The position numbers and the translations under genes are program-made. Below, in pieces: positions 17,948-26,622 of a DNA stretch of 64,000 nt. The stretch is from Pseudomaricurvus sp050633365 (lineage in GTDB: Bacteria; Pseudomonadota; Gammaproteobacteria; Pseudomonadales; Cellvibrionaceae), in the NCBI GenBank assembly GCA_050633365.1, contig JBOEGJ010000004.1, positions 45,824-109,823 on the forward strand. The letters are read 5' to 3'. How positions within the stretch are numbered: position 1 is the stretch's first letter; each line of letters starts with the position of its first letter. The notes under the pieces are model-generated. The model made no database searches. It saw nothing but the letters and a program-made list of their open reading frames with translations, and was not told the DNA's origin.

Positions 17948-18244
17948 TTACTTTTTTTGCGTGGTCTTTTCAAAGGCCGCCAATTGCTCTGGGGTGGCAG
18001 GCTGCTGGTGATTGTTTTTCCATTCGTCGTAGCTCATGCCGTAAATGTGTTCGCGAGCTTGATCGTAATCGACGGCAACGCCTTTTTCATCGGCAGCGGC
18101 CATGTACCATTTACTCAGACAGTTACGACAAAATCCCGCGAGGATCATGAGATCGATATTCTGAACATCTTTACGCTCGTCTAAGTGCTTTAACAAGCGG
18201 CGAAAGGCAGCGGCTTCCAATTCTGTTTGAGTTTGTGTGTCCAT
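17948..18244 (-). CDS. DUF1244 family protein
   Basis: A 98-residue protein from the second in-frame ATG (18244); 18256 is an alternative. It matches the DUF1244 family: AFRRLLKHLDERKDVQNID, ILAGFCRNCLSKW and a YGMSYDEWK segment. The CRNC pair is a family signature and could bind metal, but no function is established. It lies between the MOSC gene and moeA on the same strand with short gaps of 42 and 73 bp, so a common transcript is possible. Cytoplasmic. Confidence 0.85.
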   Translation of the reverse strand: MDTQTQTELEAAAFRRLLKHLDERKDVQNIDLMILAGFCRNCLSKWYMAAADEKGVAVDYDQAREHIYGMSYDEWKNNHQQPATPEQLAAFEKTTQKK

Positions 18245-18317
18245 GGTGTGTCTCACTGTATTTGGTTTTGTGAATGTTTGGGTTTGATTATCCTACGATG
18301 ACAAGTTTGCCGTCGCA

Positions 18318-19529
18318 TTAAAAAAGTTGATCGTACCGCACGACCCTAACGGCTTGCCCGAGCTCTACGCGAGTATCGGCAGGCACTATGGCCAGAGCAT
18401 TGGACCAGCTGGTTGACGACAACACCCCAGAGCTTTGATTTGGGTGTGTGTGCATATTTCCGTCATCGTCGACTTTTACTCGCACATACTCTTGGCGAAT
18501 GCTGGGTTTAGATCGCGCGAAGCTGGCCGGCAGCAAACTGCCCGAGGGTAACTTCGGTTCCATCCCCTGCATTTTTTGCAAGTAAGGGCGGGCAAATAGC
18601 AGGAAGGTGACAAAGGTGGACACTGGGTTGCCGGGCAAGCCAAAAAAGGGCGTGTCACCGACTCGACCGAAGGCCAATGGTTTGCCTGGTTTGATGGCGA
18701 GTTTCCACAAATTCAGTTCGCCCAGCTTTTCTACCGCGCCTTTAACGTGATCTTCTTCGCCCACCGAAACACCACCAGTGCTGATGATGATGTCGGCTTC
18801 AAGTGTGGCTCGGCTCAGTGCTGCTAAGGTGGCTGCGGGTGTGTCGTCAACGCGGCCGAGGTCCACTACGGTGAGATGCATTTGTTGTAGCAGACTGGCC
18901 AGTAAGTACCGGTTGGAGTTGTAGATTTGTCCCTCTTGCAGTGGTGTGCCTGGCTCGGCTAATTCATCACCGGTGGATAAGATTGCAACTCGCAATTGAC
19001 GGTAGACTGGGACTTGCGCAATGCCAATACTGGCCAGAAGTCCGATGGTCTGTGGGCTGAGTAAATCACCGGCGGCGGCGATCACCGAGCCCTTGGCGAT
19101 GTCTTGCCCGGCTCGACGAATGTTGTTTCCCTTGGGGCAATCGCCGGGGATGATCACCTGGGTATCGGATTCGTTAGGCCGACACTGCTCTTGCATCACC
19201 ACGCTGTCGGCGCCCTCGGGTATTTCGGCTCCGGTGAAAATGCGGGCGGCGGTTCCTTTTGTTAACGCCTTGGGTACGGTTCCTGCCGGAATTCGCTGAC
19301 TGATCTCAAGGCCTTGGTCGGGCGCGAGGGCGGCTAAGTCGTCGTGGCAAAAGGCGTAACCGTCCATGGCACTGTTATCACTGGGCGGCACATTCAGTGT
19401 CGCAACTTGATCAACGGCTAGTATGCGGCCAAGAGCCTCGAGCAAGGGAACCTGCTCGTGCGGCTGGGATGGCCTGACGTGGTCGAGTATTTGGCTCAGC
19501 GCTTCATCAGCGGGTTTCATAGCCTTCAT
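18318..19529 (-). CDS. moeA: Molybdopterin molybdenumtransferase MoeA
   Basis: A 403-residue protein from ATG 19529, which has an AGAGGA site 6 bp before it; the frame extends to 19580. The motifs NVPPSDNSAMDGYAF, RIFTGAEIPEGAD and AILSTGDEL are typical of MoeA, and TGGVSVGEEDHVK and FGLPGNPVS mark the MPT/AMP-binding domain. It inserts molybdate into adenylylated molybdopterin, releasing AMP. The nearby MOSC protein may use this cofactor. No other moa/mob genes are in the window. Confidence 0.93.
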   Translation of the reverse strand: MKAMKPADEALSQILDHVRPSQPHEQVPLLEALGRILAVDQVATLNVPPSDNSAMDGYAFCHDDLAALAPDQGLEISQRIPAGTVPKALTKGTAARIFTGAEIPEGADSVVMQEQCRPNESDTQVIIPGDCPKGNNIRRAGQDIAKGSVIAAAGDLLSPQTIGLLASIGIAQVPVYRQLRVAILSTGDELAEPGTPLQEGQIYNSNRYLLASLLQQMHLTVVDLGRVDDTPAATLAALSRATLEADIIISTGGVSVGEEDHVKGAVEKLGELNLWKLAIKPGKPLAFGRVGDTPFFGLPGNPVSTFVTFLLFARPYLQKMQGMEPKLPSGSLLPASFARSKPSIRQEYVRVKVDDDGNMHTHPNQSSGVLSSTSWSNALAIVPADTRVELGQAVRVVRYDQLF

Positions 19530-19655
19530 GGCATTCCTCTGCAATCGTGACGGTAATTTCTTGTGGCCGATTATACGCAACGGATTGGACTAGGGATAAT
19601 GGCAAGTTTTGCTGCGCTGAATCCATGAACTCGATAGAATGCAAGCTCGTTTCTT

Positions 19656-21059
19656 TTGGTGGTTGTGTTATCTGTGAGCAGTTCTGCAGAGCGTCTTAAT
19701 GGTTCCTTGGTTCGATATTGGGTCGAATTTCGTCAGCTTGTAAAACTGGCTGCTCCATTGTTGGCCGCACAGCTTTTAGTGACCGGAACCAGTGCCGTAG
19801 ATACGATCATGGCCGGCAACTATCACGCCAACGATCTGGCTGGCGTGGCGGTGGGTTCCAGTGTGTGGATGCCGCTGTATTTATTCATCTCCGGCTTGTT
19901 GATCGCGACCACCTCAATGGTGGCGAGATTTAGCGGCGCCGATGATTCAACCTCTATCGTCAACACTGTGCATCAAAGTATTTGGCTGGCGCTGAGTGTT
20001 TCTGTGGTTTGCATGTTGGTGCTGTTTAACGCCGATATCCTATTGGGATGGATGTCGGTGGAGGCGGAATTTGCGGTGATCACCGATGGTTATCTGAATG
20101 CCCTAGCTTATGGTGTGCCCGGCGCGGTGCTGTTTGGCTGTTTGAGAGCCTTTACCGAAGGGATGGGACGAACAAAACCTTTTATGATCAGCAGTGCTCT
20201 GGCGTTTTTACTCAACATCCCACTCAATTATGCGCTGATCTATGGCGAGTGGGGCTTGCCTGAGCTCGGTGGTGTGGGCTGTGGCTGGGCCACGGCGTTT
20301 AGTATGTGGTTTCAGGTGCTGGTGTTGGGTTGGTTTGTTTCGCGGCCGCAGAGCTATGACAAGGTTTCGCTATTGCGTGGTTGGCAGTGGCCAAATCTAG
20401 CCAAGATTAAGCCCATTGCCGATCTGGGTTTTCCTATCGCTTTGGCTGTGTTTGCCGAAGTTTCGATCTTTTCGATGGTGGCGCTATTATTGGCTCCCCT
20501 TGGCGCGGTGACCGTGGCGGGGCATCAAATAGCGCTGAGTGCCTCGCACTTGATCTTTATATTTCCATTGAGCTTATCTCAGGCTGTGACGATTCGTGTG
20601 GGATATTACCTGGGGCGCCAGCAACAGCGTCGAGCCAATTTCGTGGCGCGCACGGGTATTGGTGCGGCGGGGGTAATGGCGCTGATCTCGCTCTCGCTGA
20701 TACTCACCTTTCGCGAAGCAGTGGTGGGCCTCTATACCCAAGATGCTGCCGTGCAAGCGGTAGCGCTGAGTTTGTTTCTGTGGATGGCGATTTACCAGTT
20801 TCCGGATCATCTGCAAATTGCCGCCAACGCCAGTTTGCGTGCCTATCAAGATAGCCGAGTTCCGTTGATGTTGATTCTACTCTGCTATTGGGGCGTCGCT
20901 TTACCCCTTGGTTACGTCTTAGCGCATACCGATTGGTTAATGGCTCCGCAAGGGGCACAGGGCTTTTGGATGGCGTTAGTGGTCGGCCTCACGGGTACTG
21001 CGATTTTATTGGGGACTCGTCTGGTGGCGGTTTCTCGCCGTGTTTTGCCTTCGGTGTAA
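19656..21059 (+). CDS. MATE-family multidrug/Na+ antiporter (NorM-like)
   Basis: About 467 residues with 12 predicted helices in two related halves. The first helix segment LVKLAAPLLAAQLLVTGTSAVDTIMAG is the usual MATE opening, followed by GVAVGSSVWMPLYLFISGLL. Members export cationic drugs using Na+ or H+. No ATG is available at the start: the frame opens with TTG at 19656, and GTG at 19659 or 19674 are also possible. The gene is divergent from moeA and 85 bp from the next gene. Substrate range unknown. Confidence 0.88.
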   Translation: MVVVLSVSSSAERLNGSLVRYWVEFRQLVKLAAPLLAAQLLVTGTSAVDTIMAGNYHANDLAGVAVGSSVWMPLYLFISGLLIATTSMVARFSGADDSTSIVNTVHQSIWLALSVSVVCMLVLFNADILLGWMSVEAEFAVITDGYLNALAYGVPGAVLFGCLRAFTEGMGRTKPFMISSALAFLLNIPLNYALIYGEWGLPELGGVGCGWATAFSMWFQVLVLGWFVSRPQSYDKVSLLRGWQWPNLAKIKPIADLGFPIALAVFAEVSIFSMVALLLAPLGAVTVAGHQIALSASHLIFIFPLSLSQAVTIRVGYYLGRQQQRRANFVARTGIGAAGVMALISLSLILTFREAVVGLYTQDAAVQAVALSLFLWMAIYQFPDHLQIAANASLRAYQDSRVPLMLILLCYWGVALPLGYVLAHTDWLMAPQGAQGFWMALVVGLTGTAILLGTRLVAVSRRVLPSV

Positions 21060-21144
21060 GGGGCTCGCTGAGCGGATTATTGTCGTCTAAACCTTTTATT
21101 TTTCGAGGTTTGTCATCTAGTCTTAAGTCAATGGGCCCCAGACG

Positions 21145-22677
21145 GTGAATACCATGACAGAAGGCGAGACGCTCGTCGTATACGCAGATTTCAATTGCCC
21201 CTTTTGCTACCTTCTCAACGAACATCTATTGGCGCTAGGTATCGAAAAACAGGTGCAATGGCGATCCATCGAACATGAGCCAGAGGCGAGCTTTTTTCAA
21301 GTCGATGGGCGAGTCGTGCAAAATCTTGAAGATGAAGTTCTGCGAGTGCGTCAAAGAGCTCCTCAATTGTTGATTAGCTTGCCTTCCGCACGGGCCAATA
21401 CGCGTTTGGCCACTCATCTGATCATTGCTGCGAATCGTCAAGATTCAGCCAGAGCCATACTGCTTCGGGGCCTAATTTATCGCGCTTATTGGATCGAAGG
21501 ACGGGATATTTCCAACCCAGAGATTTTACTGGAGTTGGCGTTGCTGTGCGGCTTTACCGCTTTAGCGGACAGCATTGATGATCAAGTACACTCGATTGCG
21601 GAGCAGTGGTTTACCGCTTGGGATCAAGGCCGCTTTGATCGCCGTATTCCCTCTTTGCAGCGTTTGCCCAGCGAACAGCAGTTTCTGGGATTGCCTTCTT
21701 TGCAGCAGTTGCAACAGTTTTATGAGTTAGGTCAGGTGAGTACCGATCAAGAATCTCCATTGGTCTGTATACCCGAGCCTCGTCAAACACTACTCGTCGC
21801 CGATGCCGATGCCGATGCCGACTATTGCCGAGCTATCGAAACGACTTTTTCAGATCGCTACGATGTCATTAGCGTGTGTTCTAGTGCGCAGGTTGTTGCC
21901 GCTTGTGTTCAGTCGACACGTCCCGATTTGGTATTGATGAATGTAGAGCTAAACCCAGGTTGTGGTTTCGAGGCGTGTCGCGAGCTCAAGTCTAACGAGC
22001 ATACTCAGCCGATTGCGGTGTTGTTATTTACCGAGCATTACCGCGAAGATGCCGAGATCAAGGGTTTGGAATACGGCGCATCGGATTTTCTCTGTAAAAG
22101 TGTTTCGACGGTGATTTTAGGAGCGCGAGTTAAAACTCACTTACAGTTGGCGCGCCTAACCGCAACGCTCGAAACAAGAGCGAATTTCGATAGTTTAACC
22201 GGCCTATACAATCGCCGTGAGTTCGAACACATTCTAGAAGTTGAATGGCGCAGGGCTTGTCGAAACAGCACGCCTTTGTCGATCATGTTTATGGATATCG
22301 ATTACTTTAAACACTACAACGACAGCTACGGGCACCTCGCTGGCGATGATTGTTTGAGAAAAGTGGGGAGCGCGTTAAAAGCGAGTTTATGCCGAAGTGG
22401 TGAATTTGTCGCCCGCTATGGGGGTGAAGAATTTGTCGCTATTTTGCCCAATAGTGAGGGAAGTAAAGTGCAGGAATGCGCAGAACGTATTCTGACTCAG
22501 GTCGAACGTTTACACATACCGCATCGCTCGTCGGAGGTTAAACAAGAAGTGACATTGAGTATCGGTATCGCCACCGAAGTTCCCGCGTTGGGGGAGTCGC
22601 CTCAAGAACTCTTGGGATTGGCAGATAAACACCTTTATCAAGCCAAGTCTGAAGGCCGCAATCGAATGGCGTATTGA
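21145..22677 (+). CDS. DsbA-like / receiver / GGDEF diguanylate cyclase fusion
   Basis: A 510-residue soluble protein with three parts. Residues about 9-195 resemble a DsbA/FrnE thioredoxin-like fold with a CPFC motif (Cys18, Cys21). Residues about 215-330 form a response-regulator receiver whose phospho-acceptor position is Asn266 (in VLMNVELN) instead of Asp, while Lys318 is kept. Residues about 345-505 are GGDEF, with an intact GGEEF active site (426-430) and an inhibitory site RSGE (RxxE instead of RxxD). It should make c-di-GMP, with input by redox or binding at the thioredoxin-like domain rather than phosphorylation. Start GTG 21145 or ATG 21154. An SBP gene follows after 4 bp. Confidence 0.82.
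   Translation: MNTMTEGETLVVYADFNCPFCYLLNEHLLALGIEKQVQWRSIEHEPEASFFQVDGRVVQNLEDEVLRVRQRAPQLLISLPSARANTRLATHLIIAANRQDSARAILLRGLIYRAYWIEGRDISNPEILLELALLCGFTALADSIDDQVHSIAEQWFTAWDQGRFDRRIPSLQRLPSEQQFLGLPSLQQLQQFYELGQVSTDQESPLVCIPEPRQTLLVADADADADYCRAIETTFSDRYDVISVCSSAQVVAACVQSTRPDLVLMNVELNPGCGFEACRELKSNEHTQPIAVLLFTEHYREDAEIKGLEYGASDFLCKSVSTVILGARVKTHLQLARLTATLETRANFDSLTGLYNRREFEHILEVEWRRACRNSTPLSIMFMDIDYFKHYNDSYGHLAGDDCLRKVGSALKASLCRSGEFVARYGGEEFVAILPNSEGSKVQECAERILTQVERLHIPHRSSEVKQEVTLSIGIATEVPALGESPQELLGLADKHLYQAKSEGRNRMAY
21799..21822 (+). repeat. Hexanucleotide (GCCGAY) x4 inside the receiver domain
   Basis: Three GCCGAT units and one GCCGAC encode (Ala-Asp)4 at the place where receiver domains carry their acidic pair. 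Unit gain or loss would keep the reading frame. Confidence 0.85.
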
Positions 22678-22681
22678 ATGT

Positions 22682-23521
22682 ATGTCGAAAAGGTTATCAA
22701 GAATGACTAAAAGCTATGACTTGATTGTCAGTCGGCAGTTGTTTTTTTCGCGTTTTTTGAGCGTCGCTATCGTCATTGTGGCAACGCTTTTCACGGCGGT
22801 GCTATCCACAACGGTATTGGCTCAAACACATTCGTCTAAATCTGAGCTGTTACTGGGGTGTACTGCGCCAAAAGGCTCAGCGATGCTGTTGGCGGTCGAG
22901 CGTGTCTATCGGGCAGCGCTGCACAATGTCGGCGTTCAGTTAACCATGATTCCTATGCCGAATTTACGAGAACAGGCGGCGTTGGTTGCGGGAGAAATCG
23001 ATGGTGTTTGTGGCCGAATCAAGCGGTTTGATCAACTATCTAAGCAGAGTGAATTGCAACGATTATCGGTTGCGATTGCCTATTCCGAAGTGTCTGCCTT
23101 CTCACCTCAGCCATTGACTCATCTTATGGACGAAAAGCAGCCGCGTATCTTGAGTTATAATCTAGGCGAGCTATCCGTTCAGAGAATACTGCCAGCATTG
23201 AGACATCATGATCTCAAACCCGCCCCAACGGCTGAAAAAGCGGCGCATTGGTTGGAGGAGAACAAAGTCCATATTTATGTTGGTGACGACATCCATTTTG
23301 AGACCGCCTGGCGCAGAGCAGGAATAAGTCAAGAGTTGTATCGAAAGGTTATTTATACCGATGAGTACTACATGTTCTTGAGCGCTAAGTATTCCAAGGA
23401 CTTTATTCGGCGCTTATCTAATTCGGTAAAACAGCAGTTGGATTTGAATGGCGGGGCGCTTGATTTCCGTGAAGTTTTTGCGGGAAAGCAAATACAGGTT
23501 AAATACATTCATGAGCCGTAG
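22682..23521 (+). CDS. Periplasmic solute-binding protein (SBP paralogue 3), coupled to the cyclase gene
   Basis: A 279-residue exported PBP2-like protein; the signal peptide spans about residues 20-48 (hydrophobic run ending at TTVLAQ). An alternative ATG at 22703 is preceded by a poorer context. The mature part opens with LLLGCTAPKGS and has a GEIDGVCGRI motif that recurs in the two domains at 36568-37950 (VDGDCAR, VDGSCAR), so these form one subfamily. It starts 4 bp after the diguanylate cyclase stop, so they are surely cotranscribed. That suggests a binding protein feeding a c-di-GMP signal, but the cyclase has no membrane span, so the link is not explained by sequence. Confidence 0.75.
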   Translation: MSKRLSRMTKSYDLIVSRQLFFSRFLSVAIVIVATLFTAVLSTTVLAQTHSSKSELLLGCTAPKGSAMLLAVERVYRAALHNVGVQLTMIPMPNLREQAALVAGEIDGVCGRIKRFDQLSKQSELQRLSVAIAYSEVSAFSPQPLTHLMDEKQPRILSYNLGELSVQRILPALRHHDLKPAPTAEKAAHWLEENKVHIYVGDDIHFETAWRRAGISQELYRKVIYTDEYYMFLSAKYSKDFIRRLSNSVKQQLDLNGGALDFREVFAGKQIQVKYIHEP

Positions 23522-23558
23522 ATCTAGACGTGAGCGCGTAACCCAATGCTGTCTATGG

Positions 23559-24599
23559 CTATTTGTCTCGAAAGCTTGAAGGCGCTTTTCCTGTCCACTT
23601 CTTAAAGGCGCGATAAAAGCTTGAGCTTTCACTGAATCCCAGTAAATGCGCGATATCCTCCAGTTGCAGTTGTGAGTCGCGCAGATAGCGGATGGCTATT
23701 TCGGCCCGAACGTCATCCAAGATTTGCTGGTAAGAATTTCCCTGCTCTTTAAGTTGACGCCGAAGGCTTCTCTCACTCATTCCAAGTTGTTGTGCAATCT
23801 CTCCGGGAGATGGATGGCAGTGGGGCTGGCTCATGATCCTGAGTCTCACTTTATTGACAATGCCTCGGTGCTGCTCTTGTTGCTGTTGCAGTTGCTCGCA
23901 CAGTTTAACCGCTAGCTGTTGAGTCACCGGGTTTGCCGAGGGATTGACGATATCCAGTACACTCTCGGGGTATATGGCTTGATTAGATCGTGCGTTAAAA
24001 ATGATTGGGCAAGCAAACACAGATTCATAACGATTGGCATAAGCTGGTGCCGGGTAGCGCAGATGAATCTCTACTGGCTGATGTTTATTGCCATGAAAAT
24101 CTGAAATCATTTTGTGATTACAAGCGAGATGTTCTTCCACCAAAAAACGATAAAGTTCGGGCTTTACCTGGTGATAGGGCTCACACCGGGCGATTAATTG
24201 TGCGCTCTCTAGCTGTATTTGAGAGTGTGTCAGATTGGTTGTGGTTTGATAGAAGTTTTGCGCTATGCGAAGCATGTCTCGGCCGCTGCGGCAGCTGGCA
24301 ATGGCGTAACCCATCATGCCCCAATCACTGAGACTTTCTCGTCGACCAATTTCGAGCCCCAAGGAATCGTCTTGGGTTAATTTCAGGGCATTGTTAACTA
24401 TCGTTAGACTTTGATCGAAACTGAGCAATGTGTCTTCCCGATCGAGCTGAGCCATTGAAATTCCGCTGCCTTCAATTAGCTTGTCGGAATCCAAATTGCG
24501 CTCTCGCAGTACGGTCTTTATCAATTGAAAAAGATACACCGGAACCACGGCATCGGTGCGATCAAATACTGGGCGAGAATGCTGCTCGGTTTCACTCAT
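23559..24599 (-). CDS. AraC-family transcriptional regulator with Arabinose_bd-type N-domain
   Basis: A 346-residue regulator. The N-terminal half (about 20-220) is of the type found in OruR/ArgR-like and mycobacterial VirS-like AraC proteins, with GLEIGRRESLSDWGMMGYAI as a clear mark. The C-terminal part has two helix-turn-helix units: SPGEIAQQLGMSERSLRRQL and LEDIAHLLGFSESSSFYRAFKKWTG. Members act on adjacent catabolic or virulence genes. It is divergent from the exported redox operon beginning at 24942 and converges on the SBP gene at 22682. Control of the divergent operon is a fair guess, not shown. The inducer is unknown. Confidence 0.88.
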   Translation of the reverse strand: MSETEQHSRPVFDRTDAVVPVYLFQLIKTVLRERNLDSDKLIEGSGISMAQLDREDTLLSFDQSLTIVNNALKLTQDDSLGLEIGRRESLSDWGMMGYAIASCRSGRDMLRIAQNFYQTTTNLTHSQIQLESAQLIARCEPYHQVKPELYRFLVEEHLACNHKMISDFHGNKHQPVEIHLRYPAPAYANRYESVFACPIIFNARSNQAIYPESVLDIVNPSANPVTQQLAVKLCEQLQQQQEQHRGIVNKVRLRIMSQPHCHPSPGEIAQQLGMSERSLRRQLKEQGNSYQQILDDVRAEIAIRYLRDSQLQLEDIAHLLGFSESSSFYRAFKKWTGKAPSSFRDK

Positions 24600-24941
24600 G
24601 TCATTATGCTATTTAAATTAAGAGGGCGGCTGTCCGAAAATGTCGTGGTCTGGCCGCGCCTGTGGTTTTGATGGTGGTATATTTTTTCTAGAATAGCCTT
24701 TTACTCCCGAGAGGCGCGAAAACGAGTATACACGGACGCTATCGGTGAATAAAACGCCTAAGCATTGGTGACAGTGAGACGCTTATGGTGTTCGGGGCAG
24801 GGTATGTTAGGTTTAGGGGGCTGACCTTATGGGTAGGTCCACCACAACACGTCCCCACAACCATTAATAGCAACCGACAACCGAAATCAATAACAATAAC
24901 TCGTCAATACAGCGAGTATCGACATTAGAGAGCATAGGATC
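24600..24941. other. Intergenic region between the AraC gene and the exported redox operon
   Basis: No gene is visible. There is a short inverted repeat (GACCT/AGGTC, 24823-24839) about 100 bp before the operon, which could be an operator, and no clear -35/-10 pair. The region must hold both divergent promoters. Confidence 0.4.
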
Positions 24942-26234
24942 ATGGTATCAACCTCGCGCCGAAAACTACTGTTGAGCGGTCTTGCTTTGGGCTCCTTAGG
25001 CGTCGCAACTGCCTTGCGCCCGTCCGATCGCGGCGCAGCACACAGTGATTACTTTTTGCAGTTGAGTGGTGCGCTGGACCGTGCTGAACTGTCTGGACCC
25101 ACCCTGGTCATTGATCGCGCTGCTTTGATGCGAAATATCGAAAACTTGAAATCGCACATTGGTGACGCTTATCACTATCGAATCGTCGGGAAATCCTTGC
25201 CATCCTTGCCACTGCTGAAAACGGTTATGGACGCTACGGGTTCTCAGCGCTTAATGATGTTTCATCAACCCTTTTTGAATCAAGTGGTGTCGGAATTCTC
25301 TGGCAGTGATGTTTTGATGGGCAAGCCCATGCCGGTGACTTCCGCGGCCAAGTTTTATCGACAGCTTGAGCCGAGTTCGAGGTTTGACTCTGCTCAGCAG
25401 TTGCAGTGGTTGATCGACACGCCCGAGCGCCTAGTACAATACCAGCAATTGGCACAACACTTGGTTCTGCCCCTGCAAATCAACATTGAATTAGACGTTG
25501 GCTTGCATCGAGGCGGCGTCAACAGCGACGAAAGTTTGCAGCGCATGCTACAAATTATTGAGTCGGACCCCTTGTTGTCGCTATCTGGATTTATGGGCTA
25601 CGAGCCCCACGTGGCAAAACTCCCAGGAGATAAGTTGGCGGCCCGAGATAAGGCCATGGCCATTTATCGACAGCGGCTGGTCAGTGCCGAGAAAATTCTC
25701 GGACGAGATCTGAGCCAGTTGACGTTGAACGCTGCGGGTAGTCCCACCTATCGCTACTATTGTGGTGAACATCAAAGCGATCAGTTTCCCCATAACGAAC
25801 TGGCGGCAGGCTCGTGTTTGGTGAAGCCTGAAGATTTCGATTTGCCGGGCCTAGCCGATCATCAGCCAGCATCATTTATCGCCTCTCCGGTATTGAAAGC
25901 GCTCGACTCCACACAGTTACCGGGTGATACCGGCGTGGGTAAACTGATGGGAATGTGGAACCCCAATCGAAAGCGAACCTTCTTTGGTTATGGCGGTTAC
26001 TGGAAAGCCAATCCGCATTCTCCTAAAGGGTTGAGCCACAATCCGTTGTTTGGTCGTTCCACCAATCAGGAGATGTACAACGGTTCCAACAGCGTGCCGC
26101 TGCAACCGGACGATTGGATGTTCCTGCGACCGACCCACAGTGAATTCGTATTTCTGCAGTTCGGCGACATTGCCGTATTCGATCCAGAGCAGGGCGACAT
26201 AGTCGATCTGTGGCCGGTATTTTCAGCGACATGA
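24942..26234 (+). CDS. Tat-exported fold-type III PLP protein (D-threonine aldolase / DSD1-like)
   Basis: A 430-residue protein with a twin-arginine signal (SRRKLLLSG, residues 5-13) and then an alanine-racemase-type TIM barrel. Lys84 in YRIVGKSL is the likely PLP lysine; NIELDVGLHRGGV and GFMGYEPHVAK are barrel strands typical of the D-threonine aldolase / D-serine dehydratase family. The C-terminal part with a YCGEHQSDQFPHNELAAGS segment completes the fold. Tat export of a cofactor-loaded PLP enzyme is uncommon and places the reaction in the periplasm. The substrate could be a D-amino acid or D-3-hydroxyamino acid. First gene of a three-gene run. Confidence 0.8.
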   Translation: MVSTSRRKLLLSGLALGSLGVATALRPSDRGAAHSDYFLQLSGALDRAELSGPTLVIDRAALMRNIENLKSHIGDAYHYRIVGKSLPSLPLLKTVMDATGSQRLMMFHQPFLNQVVSEFSGSDVLMGKPMPVTSAAKFYRQLEPSSRFDSAQQLQWLIDTPERLVQYQQLAQHLVLPLQINIELDVGLHRGGVNSDESLQRMLQIIESDPLLSLSGFMGYEPHVAKLPGDKLAARDKAMAIYRQRLVSAEKILGRDLSQLTLNAAGSPTYRYYCGEHQSDQFPHNELAAGSCLVKPEDFDLPGLADHQPASFIASPVLKALDSTQLPGDTGVGKLMGMWNPNRKRTFFGYGGYWKANPHSPKGLSHNPLFGRSTNQEMYNGSNSVPLQPDDWMFLRPTHSEFVFLQFGDIAVFDPEQGDIVDLWPVFSAT

Positions 26235-26254
26235 TGACTTTGCGAGGTGCAGTT

Positions 26255-26599
26255 ATGTGTGGAGAGAGAAGCAGCGCAACGATTACGCTAGCCATAATGC
26301 TCTTTGTATTAGGTGTTTACGCGTCGACCAGTTCGGCCGAGCCATTATCCGATAGACAAACTCGCTTAATGCTCAGCAATTGTGTGCAATGCCATACCAA
26401 ACCCATATTGGGGGCGCCCTTGATCGGAGATCAAAAGGCGTGGCAGAAAGTGTTTAAAAAAGGCGAAGAGCAAGTGCTGAAAAATGTGGTGCAAGGCCTC
26501 GGCAGTATGCCGCCTTTGGGCTATTGCAGTACCTGCGACGAAGCGGATTTTCGAGCACTCATTAAAACCATGTCCGGACTGCCGGCAGCGGATCAATAA
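26255..26599 (+). CDS. Exported monohaem cytochrome c (c5-like)
   Basis: A 114-residue protein from ATG 26255, chosen because GAGGTG sits 5 bp upstream and it starts a good signal peptide ending at SSAEP. In-frame ATGs at 26231 and 26234 would overlap the previous stop. The haem site is CVQCH, and PPLGYCSTCDEADF, with a second cysteine pair, is typical of cytochrome c5-like domains with a methionine ligand just before it (GSMPPLG). It lies between a periplasmic PLP protein and a lactone oxidase and is probably the electron acceptor of the latter. Confidence 0.82.
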   Translation: MCGERSSATITLAIMLFVLGVYASTSSAEPLSDRQTRLMLSNCVQCHTKPILGAPLIGDQKAWQKVFKKGEEQVLKNVVQGLGSMPPLGYCSTCDEADFRALIKTMSGLPAADQ

Positions 26600-26622
26600 G
26601 TTTTCATTGGTGATCATCGATA

